Positions 11,131 to 24,500 of a stretch of 64,000 bases of DNA are shown here, piece after piece. Source of the stretch: Gari tellinella (lineage: Eukaryota; Mollusca; Bivalvia; Cardiida; Psammobiidae). The translations under genes and the position numbers were made by a program. Position 1 is the first letter of the stretch; each line of letters begins with the position of its first letter. The notes under the pieces were generated by a model. It had not been told where the DNA came from. It made no database searches and saw only the letters and a list, made by a program, of their open reading frames with translations. The stretch covers positions 39,186,623 to 39,250,622 of the forward strand of contig OV277861.1 of assembly GCA_922989275.2 (NCBI GenBank), given 5' to 3'.

Positions 11131-11589
11131 GCTTATTTAGTTCGTTCATAATTTCATCTCCATGAACTTCTGTCCAAAACATAGCGTGAACCATAAATTA
11201 CCGTTCCATTGGCGATAAAACGCACAATAACACGTCCCTTGAAGTTGTTACAAGGAACATCTCTAGCTTAGATCAAAACAATTAACGTTCTAAAAAGTGA
11301 CGTTGACGTCAATGGCAAAGGCTGATTTTTCACCCAATATACCCTAATTTATGTATGTGCACATGGCTTACAAATAAATATGAAAATATTAGCTACTATG
11401 ATGTAGCATAACAAGTAAAAAGTGTAATCAGCGCTCTAGGCGATAACGTCAATATCCGTTACGTTATAAATGTCAATGTAATTATCTTTAACTAAAGATA
11501 AAAGCTATGAAGTAAGGTTACTCACAAGTAGATCTAGATCTATTTAAAGAATAATTGTAACGCAAAAGGCGTCTTTTTCATTCGTTAAA
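11131..11589. other. No gene or repeat recognised
   Basis: AT-rich unique sequence between a T1 copy and a retroelement tail; GACGTCAA-type motifs but no open frame of note. Confidence 0.4.
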
Positions 11590-11700
11590 ATGAAATGAAT
11601 GAATAACTTTATTTAACGAGGGTATCCCATTTAGTCTAATGACTAATCTTCCATATGGCCCTCCATTAAAGTATTACATACATAGATTTCTATAGTTTTA
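11590..11700 (-). repeat. LINE/SINE 3' end, ATTC tail
   Basis: The reverse complement gives CCCTCGTTAAATAAAGTTAT followed by an ATTC-type tail, and upstream GGAAGATTAGTC like the copy at 385-500. Confidence 0.55.
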
Positions 11701-11879
11701 ACCCTTATCCTGCTATAATATCGACTCCTTTGAAATTCATGGAGAAATTACAGATTTCTCCATGTTAAAATCTAGACAGAATTTTTTTAAATTTAAAAAC
11801 CGTTTGAAATATCACAACGACAGGACTTCCATTCAATTATGAAGGAGTGTTGTACATATGATGAAGATGAAGATGAAGA

Positions 11880-12054
11880 TTAGTGAATCATGAAAAATCC
11901 TAAGATTTCCAACTTAGCGCGATTAGGCCTAGGCTACTTAATTAAGCAGGTTGAATTTAAGTAGGTCTGTTTAGCAGAATGCTTTTTAAAAGCTACCACC
12001 TGCTAGCATTAAAATCCGAAGATTTCGGAAAAATTCGGAGAAATAGCAGCCCTC
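11880..12054. repeat. Degraded relative of the 6765-6969 element
   Basis: Right part (ATTTCGGAAAAATTCGGAG, then AGCAGCCCT) is the inverse of the left part of 6765-6969; a decayed module 2 hairpin lies at about 11940-12005. Confidence 0.5.
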
Positions 12055-12355
12055 ATACGACAATCAAAGAGTTTGGATCCTGATCAGTAGGCCTAGTACA
12101 TGTAATTTGGGAGGTTAATCGGCGAAAATCTGTTATAGTCTAAGGGAGACAACCGCTGCAATATTTGTAGACGATGTGAGAGGCTTCGATCCCACAATCC
12201 ACTCTTGGGCATGCGCAAAGGAGCTATAGAATTGGTGAACTCGTTCAAAATAGAAAAGAAAAAGAATGAGTGAACATAAATTGTTATAAGAACCGTGACA
12301 GAAGGATACTGACATTTCATAGTTGAGGATCAACTAACACGGTGTTGGTGTTAAC
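12055..12355 (+). other. PAN3 5' flank and 5' UTR region
   Basis: Non-repetitive sequence between a degraded foldback and the ATG. It should hold the promoter and 5' UTR, but I see no convincing TATA box. The stop TAA at 12335-12337 is in frame with the PAN3 ATG. The transcription start cannot be placed from sequence. Confidence 0.4.
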
Positions 12356-12557
12356 ATGTCAAGTGCGGCTGCAGTAGCGAAGAAGCCCGCACTTTGTCGA
12401 TATTTCATGAGCTCTGGCACCTGCTCTTACGGAGACGACTGCCAGTTTCTGCATCAAAATCCTCTCGCTTTTCAGCAACCTCAACAAAATTTTCAGAATC
12501 CCTTTTCAAATGGACCACCACAGCCGAACGGCCCAGGAAACGGCCAAGATAATTTAG
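12356..12557 (+). CDS. PAN3: PAN3 coding exon 1
   Basis: Residues 1-67 plus the first base of codon 68. Holds the whole CCCH zinc finger (C14, C23, C29, H33) followed by a Gln/Asn/Pro-rich stretch. Donor reads TTTAG|GTATGC, phase 1. The start context is TTAACATGTC. A minus-strand open frame over this exon is a shadow. Confidence 0.93.
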
Positions 12558-15500
12558 GTATGCACTTGCGCCGATTTGTGGTATAACCAAAGCATTCGTC
12601 GTATCTTGAAAGCATGTTTGTTTTTGTGTAAATCTGGGTCATACTAAGCAGCTGCTATTTCCCAATAAGCCTTGTGGCAGATCTGATTTTAAGAGTAAAG
12701 CAAAAATGGGAGCATTGTTATCCAGATCATCAGATCTTTGTCCTAGTAAATATATAGTATGTTTTAGATCTCCATGGACAAGTGACATTACTTACCTGTC
12801 AATCTAGATGAGATGGGAGCTATTGCAGATGACATCAAAAATATACAAGGACAGAAGCTTCAGATCTTTCAGAATCAAGAGTAGTTTTAAAAGATTCAGA
12901 TTATTTTTCAGGAAAAAATTAGTATTGAGTTCAGGTTATTATGTCCTCTCCCTTCTCTCTGGGGCTTCCAATTAGCCCATCGAATGATCGATGGCAGAAA
13001 GGGACTTAACAAACCAAACCCGTAAGAGGCATTTGTCATGGTGACTCATTGTGACAGTTCTTGTTGATTATTATAGGACCCTGCATTGCAAATGCAGGAC
13101 CCATGCATATAGATAGGAATCACATTTTCTGTCTGTCCATCCGCCAACACGTCAGATCTGCAACAGTTTAATGCTCCGCGATAACTCGAACAGTTCCGTA
13201 TGTATTGGGTTCATATTAACAGCATTAAGGGGTGCTACAAAACAGAGTCCAGGAGTGGCCAGGCCTTAAAAAATGCATTTACAGCGTATTTCTTTGTTGA
13301 TAAAACATAAAAAAGTGATATTAAACATTTATAGTGTTTTAATAGTTCTTAGACATTTCTATACTTCGTTTCTGTTTTTTAGGCCAGATCGGCGATAGAC
13401 AATGAGACATTAGACTCCACCCTGATCATTAAACTATGCACGGTGTTGTAATAACTACAATGACGTAAGGCAAACTTAACACAGAAGGAATATAAAAGTA
13501 AAACTGACTATAAACACATGAAACACAATATACAAATTACAAACCTTAATATAAATACCGTAACACAAATAAATCAGGTCAGAATAACTAACCACAATTA
13601 AGCTTCATCTGACATCACGCGGAAGCGATTTTTACGGAAGTGTAAATCTGACAAGTTACTTCGACTATTAGTTTCGAAAATTCGACTAACATTTCGTCAT
13701 CCGGATTCACTCTTATACATTACAGGGCCACAGAAGCGTTCTTTAACTCAATTTTACGTAATAAAATCAGACATTAATTAACTTTTTTCTCTAGACATTC
13801 AGTTAAGTAGCCTGCAAACATTTCAAGACCAGACCAAAAAGTTACTAGACTAAATAGAAAAAACTAAATCTTAGGTTAACTTTATAAATGATTTGACATT
13901 TGATGACATAATGATACATAAACCAAAAACTGGTCGCTCAATGTCGCATTTGTACTTGGCAGAAAAATAACAGAACTCTTACGGATATTTTCTTTAACAA
14001 AATACAGACTAGATGTGGGGTTCGCACTTAAGAAATGATACAATATGTGTTTTAGATGGAATAGATCTACAGTACTTACGACGATGGATGTGAAGCGTGA
14101 GTGAGTGTAATACCTGGAAATTATCGAGAAATTATATCGGTTCCCAACTTATTGAATAAAATGTCAATTTGAAAACTGAGACTGCAGTTACCTTTCCGAA
14201 TACATGTATACCCTTAATAATTAAAAATGATCTATTTAAGAATATTTTAAATGGAACTGTTAACAGCACAATCAGGAGGTATGATAAATAAATCACAGGT
14301 CACCGATATTTTCCGTTACTGAACCAGATTTTTCTCCCCATCCTTGTTACTGTGGGATAGTTACTAATTTTAGAATGAGGATTTCCCCGAGTTTTATTTA
14401 GATGCGAAAAACCTTGGAGTAATACTCCGTGCAAAAACGAAACCACAGTGGCAAACTGGACAGGAGTCAGGATTCTTACCTGACACAAAATGATGTCATT
14501 TTCTAAATGCGGCAGCGTGACTTTAAAAAAATTCTTTTTTTAACTGGGCCATTTGGGTAAGTTACTGCGACTCCTAGGGAATACAAGACTGAACTGCCAT
14601 GGGTCAATGCTAGTGAACGCAGGCCATTGTCAAACAATTTTGAACATATGTTTACAATATACTGTTGTTACTACTGTTGTTTGCTCTTTTGAATTAGACA
14701 TAGATTTGCTGTATGGGTTCTTTATCTGTTTATAATTATAACATCAATGTCCTGATCTGTCACAAGTCTGCATGCTTCAATCGTGCTGACATGATCAAAA
14801 GGGGGAGAATCCAAATTTATCTTTTCAACTGAGACTTGTTATATATTAAAAGAATCGGGGATATGTATCATGAATAGCGTGTCATGTATCGCAATACGTA
14901 CTGTATCATAAGTTTAACGTCACCTGATTCAAGATACACAGCCCTATACTGTACTGGTTGATTGCTTTTGATGATACCTTCTATGAAGCCTTATATTAAC
15001 AGAGCTCCAGATAAGGGGGGTATTTCAAAAACTAAAATCTTTATTTCTCAATTAAACCCTATGGTGTCACTACTCATTAGAATCGTCTCTTCGAGACGAT
15101 TCTAATGAGTAGTAACACCAAAGGATTTGGTGTTAAAATTAGTGAAAAGCGTTGAATTTGTTCAATTTACCCCCTCTTATCTGGGGCCCTGTATTAATGA
15201 GGAACATAAACTGTTTTCCAATGTTTCTACATTAGTCAATTTAGTGTTCAGGCATTGAATGGATTAAGAACTATTATCTCCAACAAAAGTTCACCTGCCT
15301 TCGCTGACTGTGTCAGATTTTGTACAAGTTTTATTGGCAGATAGATGGGAAAGGATAAGATGACTTAACCCTTTACCTGATAGCCTATTTCAGGGTTCCC
15401 ACAGGCTTTAAATTTTTAGGGTGCATGCACCCTCTAGGGCTAATTTTTGGGGGTGCAGACACATTTCAGAGGGTGCATATAAAACGTTTTTCTGTTTTTT

Positions 15501-18500
15501 CTATTACAAAGTAGCAATCCGTTATTCAAACAATAGATACGCACCAGGGATGATCTTTTGAAATTTGTGGTTCCACCGCTAAATTGTTATTTTATTTGTT
15601 TCGATCTGTACTGTATGTATCTCTCACTTGTTTTCTTAACCAGACAGTCAATTGGGACTTAGCCGACTTATTTGCAGACTACACGAATGCGTAGGCCTAT
15701 GCTAAGACTGTGTCTCACTAAATCAGACATTTTCCTCAACATTGTTAATAGACGGGATAAAATACATCTGATAACCCGTCCAGTTTTTCAACTGTGTTGT
15801 CGGATTTCGCATGAAAAATGGCGTTGCTGTTTTGAAATCGAAAGTGACCAGAATTAGACCTATGACCAGACTTTTTTTTTAATCATTTGTCAGCATTTTC
15901 CAAACACGTCTTCCTCTAAATAAGTATTGAATTCTTATAAAAAAAAATTGATAGAAAAAAATAGCGACTTTATTAGGCACAGAGACGAGAAATCCCACAA
16001 TCTTAGTCTATTTTTAACCGCTAAATCATTGGATTCGCGATGCGAGTGAACCAGGCGCTTTACGTATTAAGAATGATAAGAATTGTCAAGCGCCTGACAG
16101 ACACTATAAGGAAAATGAAAACAAATCCAAATTGACTCGTATGACTGTGACGTTTAACTTGTATTTTGTAGTCTGTTAATAAAAATGGTCTTCTTATATC
16201 CGATTTCAGCATTATCTGCAACATAAGTCTGTGCGTGCATGCACGTTCAAGGCATTGATTTTATGCGTGATTTTTTGAAATTATACGTGAATCACGTACA
16301 TCTGTGCGTGAATGGGAACTCTGCTATTTCTAGTATTGAAGATAATTGACTACTTAAAGCAGGTTGTAAGTAAAGCAGAATGCGCCTTAAGGTGCATTCT
16401 GCTTTGTGCTAGAATATAGAAAATATTCCCTATAAAATATATTCATGACTGATTGAATTGGAACTATTTTCTTCAGCGGAGGAGTTAATCATATTCGCTA
16501 AAAGGCGCTTCTATGGGGGGGGAAATATTAAGTAGTACTGTAGTACGGTAATCTGTGATATTTTAACCTACAGGTATGCCAGTTCCAGATAATCTTGGGA
16601 ACAATGGTGACCAGTTTTTCAACGCAACATTTTCCAGTGGAGACAACAATGTGCAAGAATTCCAGCCATTTTCTGTAAGTACAATACATGTATTTGTCCT
16701 TAGTCAATATGTCTTTTGTTCTTTGATATATATATATACAGGGATTTTCTGAAGGCATGCTGAATTTGGGGCATAGGGGGAGGATGCGGGAGGGCGCCCC
16801 CTCCCGCGCTGCGGCGAAATTTTTTGCTCTTTAATCAATGAAATAGTGCATTTTTGGCAATACATATATGTAGTGTATACTTTAGTGTGTTTATATGGAA
16901 ATTTTTGTAATAAGTATTATTCTGTTTCCTTGATCTTGTGTGTGTAGGGCTTTTGTTTTTAAGTTCAGCACCAATATTTAAGTTACAGTTCATAACTAAA
17001 GTTTACTACAATACATGTACCTGCTGATCTCCCAGTACAGTTGCTGACTGCAGCTTGCATTAACTAGTTTTCCATTATTTTGCAACAAAGTATTACATTG
17101 TAAAACCTTACAAGTTGTTAAAGCACAAAAATGATAAATAGCTGAAACACGTTAATTCACGTCTTATTTTTATACATAATTACATAAAAATTAACAAGAA
17201 ACTAGGATGTGGAAACTATGAATGTCTGGACTTATGGGAAAAGTGTAGACACAGTCTGGTCTCCTGTGTGAGTCCTCTAATCAGTGTCAGTGCCATTTAC
17301 AAGATTGTAAAGTGATTGGAAAAAATACTATTGACAGAAACCACAAACAACATGTAGTCTCTTGACCAAAATGGAAAAGTCTTTTTAACAAATCAGTATT
17401 TGAAAGTTTAAAGCATGTGAAATGTACACACATTTTCAATATTTCTCTGCTATACATACTACACTACTCTCACACTCAATCAGATAATACACAAAAATAC
17501 TAGAAATGCTCACTGTTGTTTTCAAATAAATAAATTCTGAAACAGAAATGCAGAAACAAGTAGGTAGGGCTTGTGCTGCAAACAGTAGATCCAGAACAGG
17601 AAGCCCCTGACCAGGGAAAAACTGGTTGTCTTACTTATGTTTTTGGAAAAACATTCATAAGTCTCATAAACTTAATCAAAGAATTTATTTGAAACGGTTA
17701 AACATTACCTTGCCACACACAGTCAAATATACACACAAACACCTACCCTTATTTAGAATCAAGTACAGTGCATGAACAATGTGATGTAAATGTATCATGT
17801 TTAAACTCTTATTCCTCATAGCCATTTGAGATACGTTTTTATACCTTTACTGTTCCGTTGAGGTTAAAGAAAAGAAATTGTTTTTGTACTCTATCGAAGA
17901 TAGATCTAGATACGGTAATATAATGGATCCGGAGGTCTATTTAAAAAAAAAAAAAAAAAAATATGTGTCAAGGACCTGTGGGTAGCATAGAAAATTTTTC
18001 ACTGCACCCCGACAAGGGGATGTCAAATGGAGGATTCATTTTTACTTTAAGCCTGCTCTTAACATCCATCCGTCATAATAACAGAAAACAAATTTTAACT
18101 CAGTGAAGAATTAATTAGACTGTTTGGCTTTGTCATGAGATAAATCCAAGTCTGCTTGAATATATATTTGTTGTCACGATTGTTTTCTGTTTCAATAGTT
18201 AATCTCCAAGTATTCAATTTCTATTTACCAAAAATAACAGAAAGCTATTTTAAGAGATTCATCGTTTCCAGCGTGTATGTGTTGCTTTTGTTCTTCTCTT
18301 GTAACTTATTTCCCGAAACTCCCACGAAAAACGTCTTCCGCGTCGATAGCCATTGCATACGAATAAGTGCTAATTTTAAACATCGTAATTTATGTTAATT
18401 TCCTGTCGTTCTAAATGGAAGTTTATAACGTCTAATCTAATTGGATGTTTTCAAAAAATGACGCTGCTAGATCTATTTGATAACCAATTACAAGTAAAGA

Positions 18501-21500
18501 CATGTGACAAAGTTCGAAGCATGCCGCGCATTTGGATTTCATTTCGGAAGTTTGGAATACTGTTTGCGTACGTCTGTTACGTGATTATTAATACGGAGTT
18601 GTGAGGAAATCAATTCTAAAAGGTAATTTATATTCATTTAAAACATTCGTTTGTTCAGTATTTGCGGAGAATTTCCTTATTTAACAGGCCCCGTATCGAG
18701 GATATTTTTCCGAGGCGACACGCGATTTCACGTCTCATATTCGCGGCGAATTTTCAGTCCACCGTTATGTTAAATTCGGGAAAAGGAATGTCCGAGATTC
18801 CGGTTTCGGCTAGTATTTATTTTTCTTTCAGCGTTGTTCGTAGCTTGTTTTCCGAAAATCATTCAAGTCGCTGTTTGTAAAGTTAGCCATGTTGTAGAAT
18901 CTACTCGCATCAAAACCAAAACTAGCGGTTTTAGAAGTCAATCAAAAGTTAATCTCGCTCAAAATGGAACGAGTCCCTGTCAATCACCGTTTAGATAAGG
19001 AAATTCGGTTCCTGATTGGTTGATGAAGCTAAGCACACACCCGACACACGTGACGGCGTTTGGCATATGAAATAATTACTCGAATACACAACACTGAGCA
19101 GTCGCTCTACAGATTAAGACATGTCGGCCAGATCAAAGCATGTCGCGAAGAGACCGCCGGGAAGGAAGGCATGTCGCCCGCGACAGGCAAAAACGGCCTG
19201 GGGAATCCCTGATATACATGTAGTAAAAAATAAGTAATATGATTAACCATTTTGCCCATTATTAGCCTGTTTTGTGGTTTTGAAGACAGGTGATCGCTTA
19301 AACTTGCCTTAAGCTGATTGAAAGTAAACAAAACATGAACTAGTCTACTTGCAATTCTGGTTTGTTTAATAAAGTCTGATCTAAATGAGCAAACAGTATA
19401 GGAGCCCTCTGATCTGGGTCTATACTGTTTGCAAATGTAATGAGTATATTTGAAACAGGCCCGTGGTGTTGAAAGAGTTAAAGGTGTAAGTGGCAAAAAA
19501 TAACTCTTTCCAGCCTTAAGCTAGTACAGTGGTAAATACGCTATTCCTACCCATTTACACGTTAATCTATGCGTAAGAAACGCATAGTGAACTGTTAACG
19601 CCTAACGGTTTTAACGCGTTAATAAACGCTTGTACCAATGCAGTCTCGGCTAAGGGGTCTGTCGGCTAAGTGATGACCCTTTCATCCGAGCTCTTTTAAA
19701 TGCGTAAAGAAATGGCTAGGAAACGCGTTTAACGAAACGGATAATAAACGTGTAAAGTGGGTAGGAATAGAGTATTTACCACTGTAACATATTTTCGTAG
19801 AAATCTAAAAAAATCCTTCTAAATCTGCTCTGTACTGATAAAAGTATTGGAAATGTTTCCTACTAAACTATTTCCTACATCTTGGAAGTAGCTGCTTATA
19901 GCAGGAGGATATCTGCTTTACCTTCAGTCTGTTTGAAGCACTGCAGTCACTTCTTTAAAAAGTCCTAAACAATTATTATGAAGGGATTTGTTAGAATAAT
20001 TTTGCCAGTCCACTAAGCCACAACTCCATAGCCAGTGATAATTTTACCTGTGCATCCCGAGTCCTATACTCATTAAATTTGCCAGGGACTCATAAGCTCA
20101 CCTGAGCCAAAGGCTCAAGGTGAGCTATTGGGATGGCCCTGTGTCCGTCGTTAGTCGTCCGTCGTCGTTAACAATGGCTTCAAATGACATCTCCTCCTAT
20201 ACCGCTTGACAGAATTCAACCAGACTTTACAGAAATGTTCCTTGGGTCAAGCTCTTTCAAATTTGCTCAAAGAATTAAAAACAATGCAGAACTCTGGTTG
20301 CCATGGCAACCAAAGTGAAAAAATAAAGAAATCTTAAAAAATCTTCTTGTTCAAAACTGCAAGGGCCAGAGCTTAGATATTTGGCACATAGCATCATCTA
20401 CAGGTCCTCTATCAAGTTTGTTCAAATTATGCCCCTGGGGTCAAAATTGGCCCCGCCCCTGGGGTCACAGATTTACATAGAGTTATATAGTGAAATTTTC
20501 AAACGTTTTCTTCTCTGAAACTAATGTGGCCAGAGCTTTGATATTTGGTATGGTGACACTTCTAGATGTCCTTTACCATAATTGTTCAAATAGTTCTGGT
20601 CGGTTGCATAACTAGGTCACAGGAGCTAAAATAGATTTTTTTTCAATGAAAACTTAAAGAAGTCTTCTTGTCTGAAACTACAAGGGCCAGAGCTTAGATA
20701 TTTGGCACATAGCATCGCCTACAGGTCCTCTATCAAGTTAATTCAAATTATGCCCCTGGGGTCAAAATTGGCCCCGCCCCTGGGGTCACAGTTTTACATA
20801 GAGTTATATAGAGAAAATTTCAAACGTGTTCTTCTCTGAAACTAATATGGCCAGAGATTTTATTTTCGGTATGGTGACACTTTTAAATATTCTTTACATA
20901 ATTTGTTCAAATTGTTCCTGTCTGTTGCATATTTAGGTCAGTCCTGGACATAAATTATTATCTCCATTTTTTCAGCTATTCTCAGGTGAGCGAAATATGC
21001 CCCATGGGGCTCTTGTTATTTAAAAAGTTGTGAGTCCCAGGGACCCATAGCTTTTCTGGCCTTTATTAACCTATTACTCATAAGCAAATAGTAGCTTAAA
21101 GCAGGTTGAAAGTAAAGCAGAATGTAACATGCTTTAAGTGGTCATCAGGTCTTCAAAACTAGAAATTTATGGGATATTGGGTTAATTTTTCACCTCAAGG
21201 ACTCACTGTTTGTCTCAAGGACTCACTGTTTTACAGAATGTGCATCCTGAGGACTCGTTCATTTCATTTCTAAAATTATCACTGCATAACTTGTTTGTAG
21301 ATTTGAAGAATGAAGACATCTTAAAGTAAACTTAAGTTAAAATGGGCTGAAAATACAGGAGCATTGTGATTAACTTTCAACCTTGTTTTAAGCTGCCATC
21401 TGGAAAGATAGTTTAACTCTTTGCATACTAGCGGCAGACATATCTGCCACGGTGATTATCATCGCAAACAGTTTGGACCCAGAAGAGACATGGCGTCTAA

Positions 21501-24500
21501 TCAGGATCCAAACTGTTTGCCATTCTGACCCTGAAATTAAAAGAAATTTTGAAAAATTCTAATTTTAGAACAAAATTGTTGCAGACGAAAAAATTACCCA
21601 GCATGCTAAAAAGTTCAGATACTGGAAATACCCTCTTTGTTTTAAGGACTTCTTTAGTGATTGTATCATTAGAACAAAAATTATTGTCCAAAAACAAACA
21701 ATTAATTTTTTATAGCAAAATTTTAGAACAAAATTGTTGCAGACGAAAAAATTACCCAGCATGCTAAAAAGTTCAGATACTGGAAATACCCTCTTTGTTT
21801 TAAGGACTTCTTTAGTGATTGTATCATTAGAACAAAAATTATTGTCCAAAAACAAACAATTAATTTTTTATAGCAGATCACAAAAAGCCATGACCTGTGA
21901 CCTACTGAACTCAAATGCAAACTTGTGTATCTTCTTTTCATAAATATCCTGTACACCAGTCACCAAATATTGACAAGATTGTCACATCAGACACCATGTC
22001 AGGAAAGAAAAGTCTGACTGACATACAACACATTTAACCCATTACCCCTTAGCTTGTTTCTAGTTTTGAACACAAGTGACCACTTACAGCAGGTTGAAAG
22101 TAAAGCAGAATGCGCCTTAAGGCGCATTCTACTTTACTTTCAGCCTGCTTTAAGCTCCCATTTGATAGATGAATAATTTAAAATATTTTATGCGCTAAAA
22201 GTCGCTTCTATAAGGGAAATGCTTAAACAATACGCCTGCAAGAGCTAACATTGGGGAAACATAGTTGGAACCATTTACTCCATTCCTGTTTCTAGTATTA
22301 AACATAGGTGACCATTGAAAGCAGGTTGAAAGTATAAAACAGAATGCACCTTAATACACATTCTTCCTCACTTTCAGCCTGCTTTAACCCATTACCCCAT
22401 AAATTTATTCCCCCACTGAAGAAAACAGTTTCAATCTGTATAGTCATAAATCTATACAAAAAGAAATAGTTCTGTATTCTAGCAGAAGGTACCTCAAAGC
22501 AGACTGAAAGAAAATCAGAAAGCTCATTCTGATTTACTTTGAACCTGCTTTAAGAAGTAATCTGTTTTCAGAAACAGGCTATGGTGTAATGGGTTAAGCT
22601 ACCATCTTCAGAATAAAGAATATATTTCTTATGATACATATAATATTCATTATTAATACAACTGTATAGAATTTAACCCATTAATTTTTCTTCAGTGGAG
22701 GATTAAGTAAAATGTGCTTAACCCATTACCTCATAAATAAGCCTTTTTATGCCTCTCAATTATTCGTCCTCTGATTAAAATAGTTCAAATTTATACAATA
22801 ATGGATATGTATTATAAGTAATATTTTCTATATTACTACAGACTAGCTTAAAGCAGATTGAAAGTAAAGCAGAATGCATCTCAAGGCGCATTCTGCTTTT
22901 CTTTCAACCTGCTTCAAATCTAAAAACAGGCTATGGGATAGTGGGTCAAATGCGTATCTATGAAGTATATTGCAAAAAATTAACAACTACATTATTTCAT
23001 TTATTTATCATTTGTAGCGACAGGGACCAATATCGAGGCAGGTACGGAATGGCAGTATGGGGATGACTGGCGCCAGTAGTGTCAGTATGACCAACAGTCC
23101 CATCATGTCTCAGAACAACGGCTCCATGGCGCCTTCTGGTCAACAGATCTCTAGTCCCTTCAATACCAGCTCAGTCACCCCTAACAAGGCACCCATCTCA
23201 CAGAGCACACCCCTATCGCAACAGCAGGTGAGTTCTCCGCACGCTGGCGATGGAATTGTGATTAACTGTGCAAACAGTTTGGATCCAGATGAGACGCCGC
23301 ATATTGCGTCATCAGGATCCAAACTGTTTGACGATCTGACCCTGTTTTGAAAAGAAATTTTTAAAATTCTATTTTTAGAACAGTCAGACCTTTTTCTAGC
23401 CACTTTGGGAAAAATACAATGTCTGATATGAGATTTTTTTGCGTGAAAAATCAAATAATTTGGGAAAAACTGTTAGCTGTTTTTCTGATTTGTCTTATTA
23501 TTTTTGGTGTGATTTGATTAATTAAGAACAACATGTAAAAAAAAACGTTTTTTCTTCAAAATTGGGAATTATTTTTACAGTTTCTCATTGGGAATGGGTC
23601 TGTTTAACGGGCCCGTGGATGCACCAGAAAAAAGCCTGACAGTTGTAGTCATTTGTTGTAGGCAAAAAATTACCCAGCATGCAAAGAGTTTACGCTGTCT
23701 TCAAGATTTTATATGAGTTGACGCTTACAATGCTGAATTTTCAAAATTTTATGCATTCTTCCAATTTCTGATAAATCATTAATTGACCAGTTCATGTGAA
23801 CTTGAGAGATTTGTCACACAACTATTTGAAAGAAGATTTTCTGATTGTTTTCACAGTTGGCATCTAAATTTTAAAAGTTGATGAAAATTGGATAAGTGAT
23901 TGAGATTAACCCATTACCCTATAGCCTATTTCTAATATTGAAAATAGTAGACCACTTAGAGCAGGTTGAAAGAAAAGCAGAATGTGCTTAACTAATAAGG
24001 CGCATTCTGCTTTACTTTCAGCCTGCTTTAAGCTAACATCTTCTAGGATAAAGACTAGTTTTCTTATTGTGCATATTCATAACTGTAAATGGTTGAACTA
24101 CTTTCTTCAGTGGAAGAATAAATTATGGGCGTAAAGAAGCATATTTATGGTGTAATGCGTTAAGAGAGGTTTGACTGTATATCACTATAGTGATAATGTT
24201 CTGTTTATCTAGCCTACCATACACCCACCACAGAATGGACCAATCTCCAGTATGATGAATGGCCAGATGCCCCCCAACGTGAAGCAATACTTTGATACAG
24301 GCATGGCCAATGAATTCTCAGCATTGAATCTCTCTGTGCCCTCAACAACAAAGGTGACTACGGTACAGTGAATGAGTTATACCAGCAGCCAAGGTTATAA
24401 AGCATTTGAGTTGAGTCAGAGTTTCTTCTCAAGCATATGATTGGTCAGATTTGAGCCTAGGCTCGAATCTGACCAATCAAATGCTTGGGAACGTTATCAG

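Noticed and set aside
12405..12590. Minus-strand frame over PAN3 exon 1
   Set aside because: Exact shadow of the zinc-finger exon.
18156..18880. Three consecutive short frames in intron 2
   Set aside because: No domains, different frames, no splice logic; kept only as a possible regulatory block.
23057..23350. Open frames with the peptide pattern [11 protein letters not shown] and relatives (also 10645-10833, 23140-23454, 56483-56683)
   Set aside because: These are translations of the module 1 hairpin (CAAACAGTTTGGATCCAGATGAGACGCCGCA-type DNA), not proteins; the pattern appears wherever the hairpin does.
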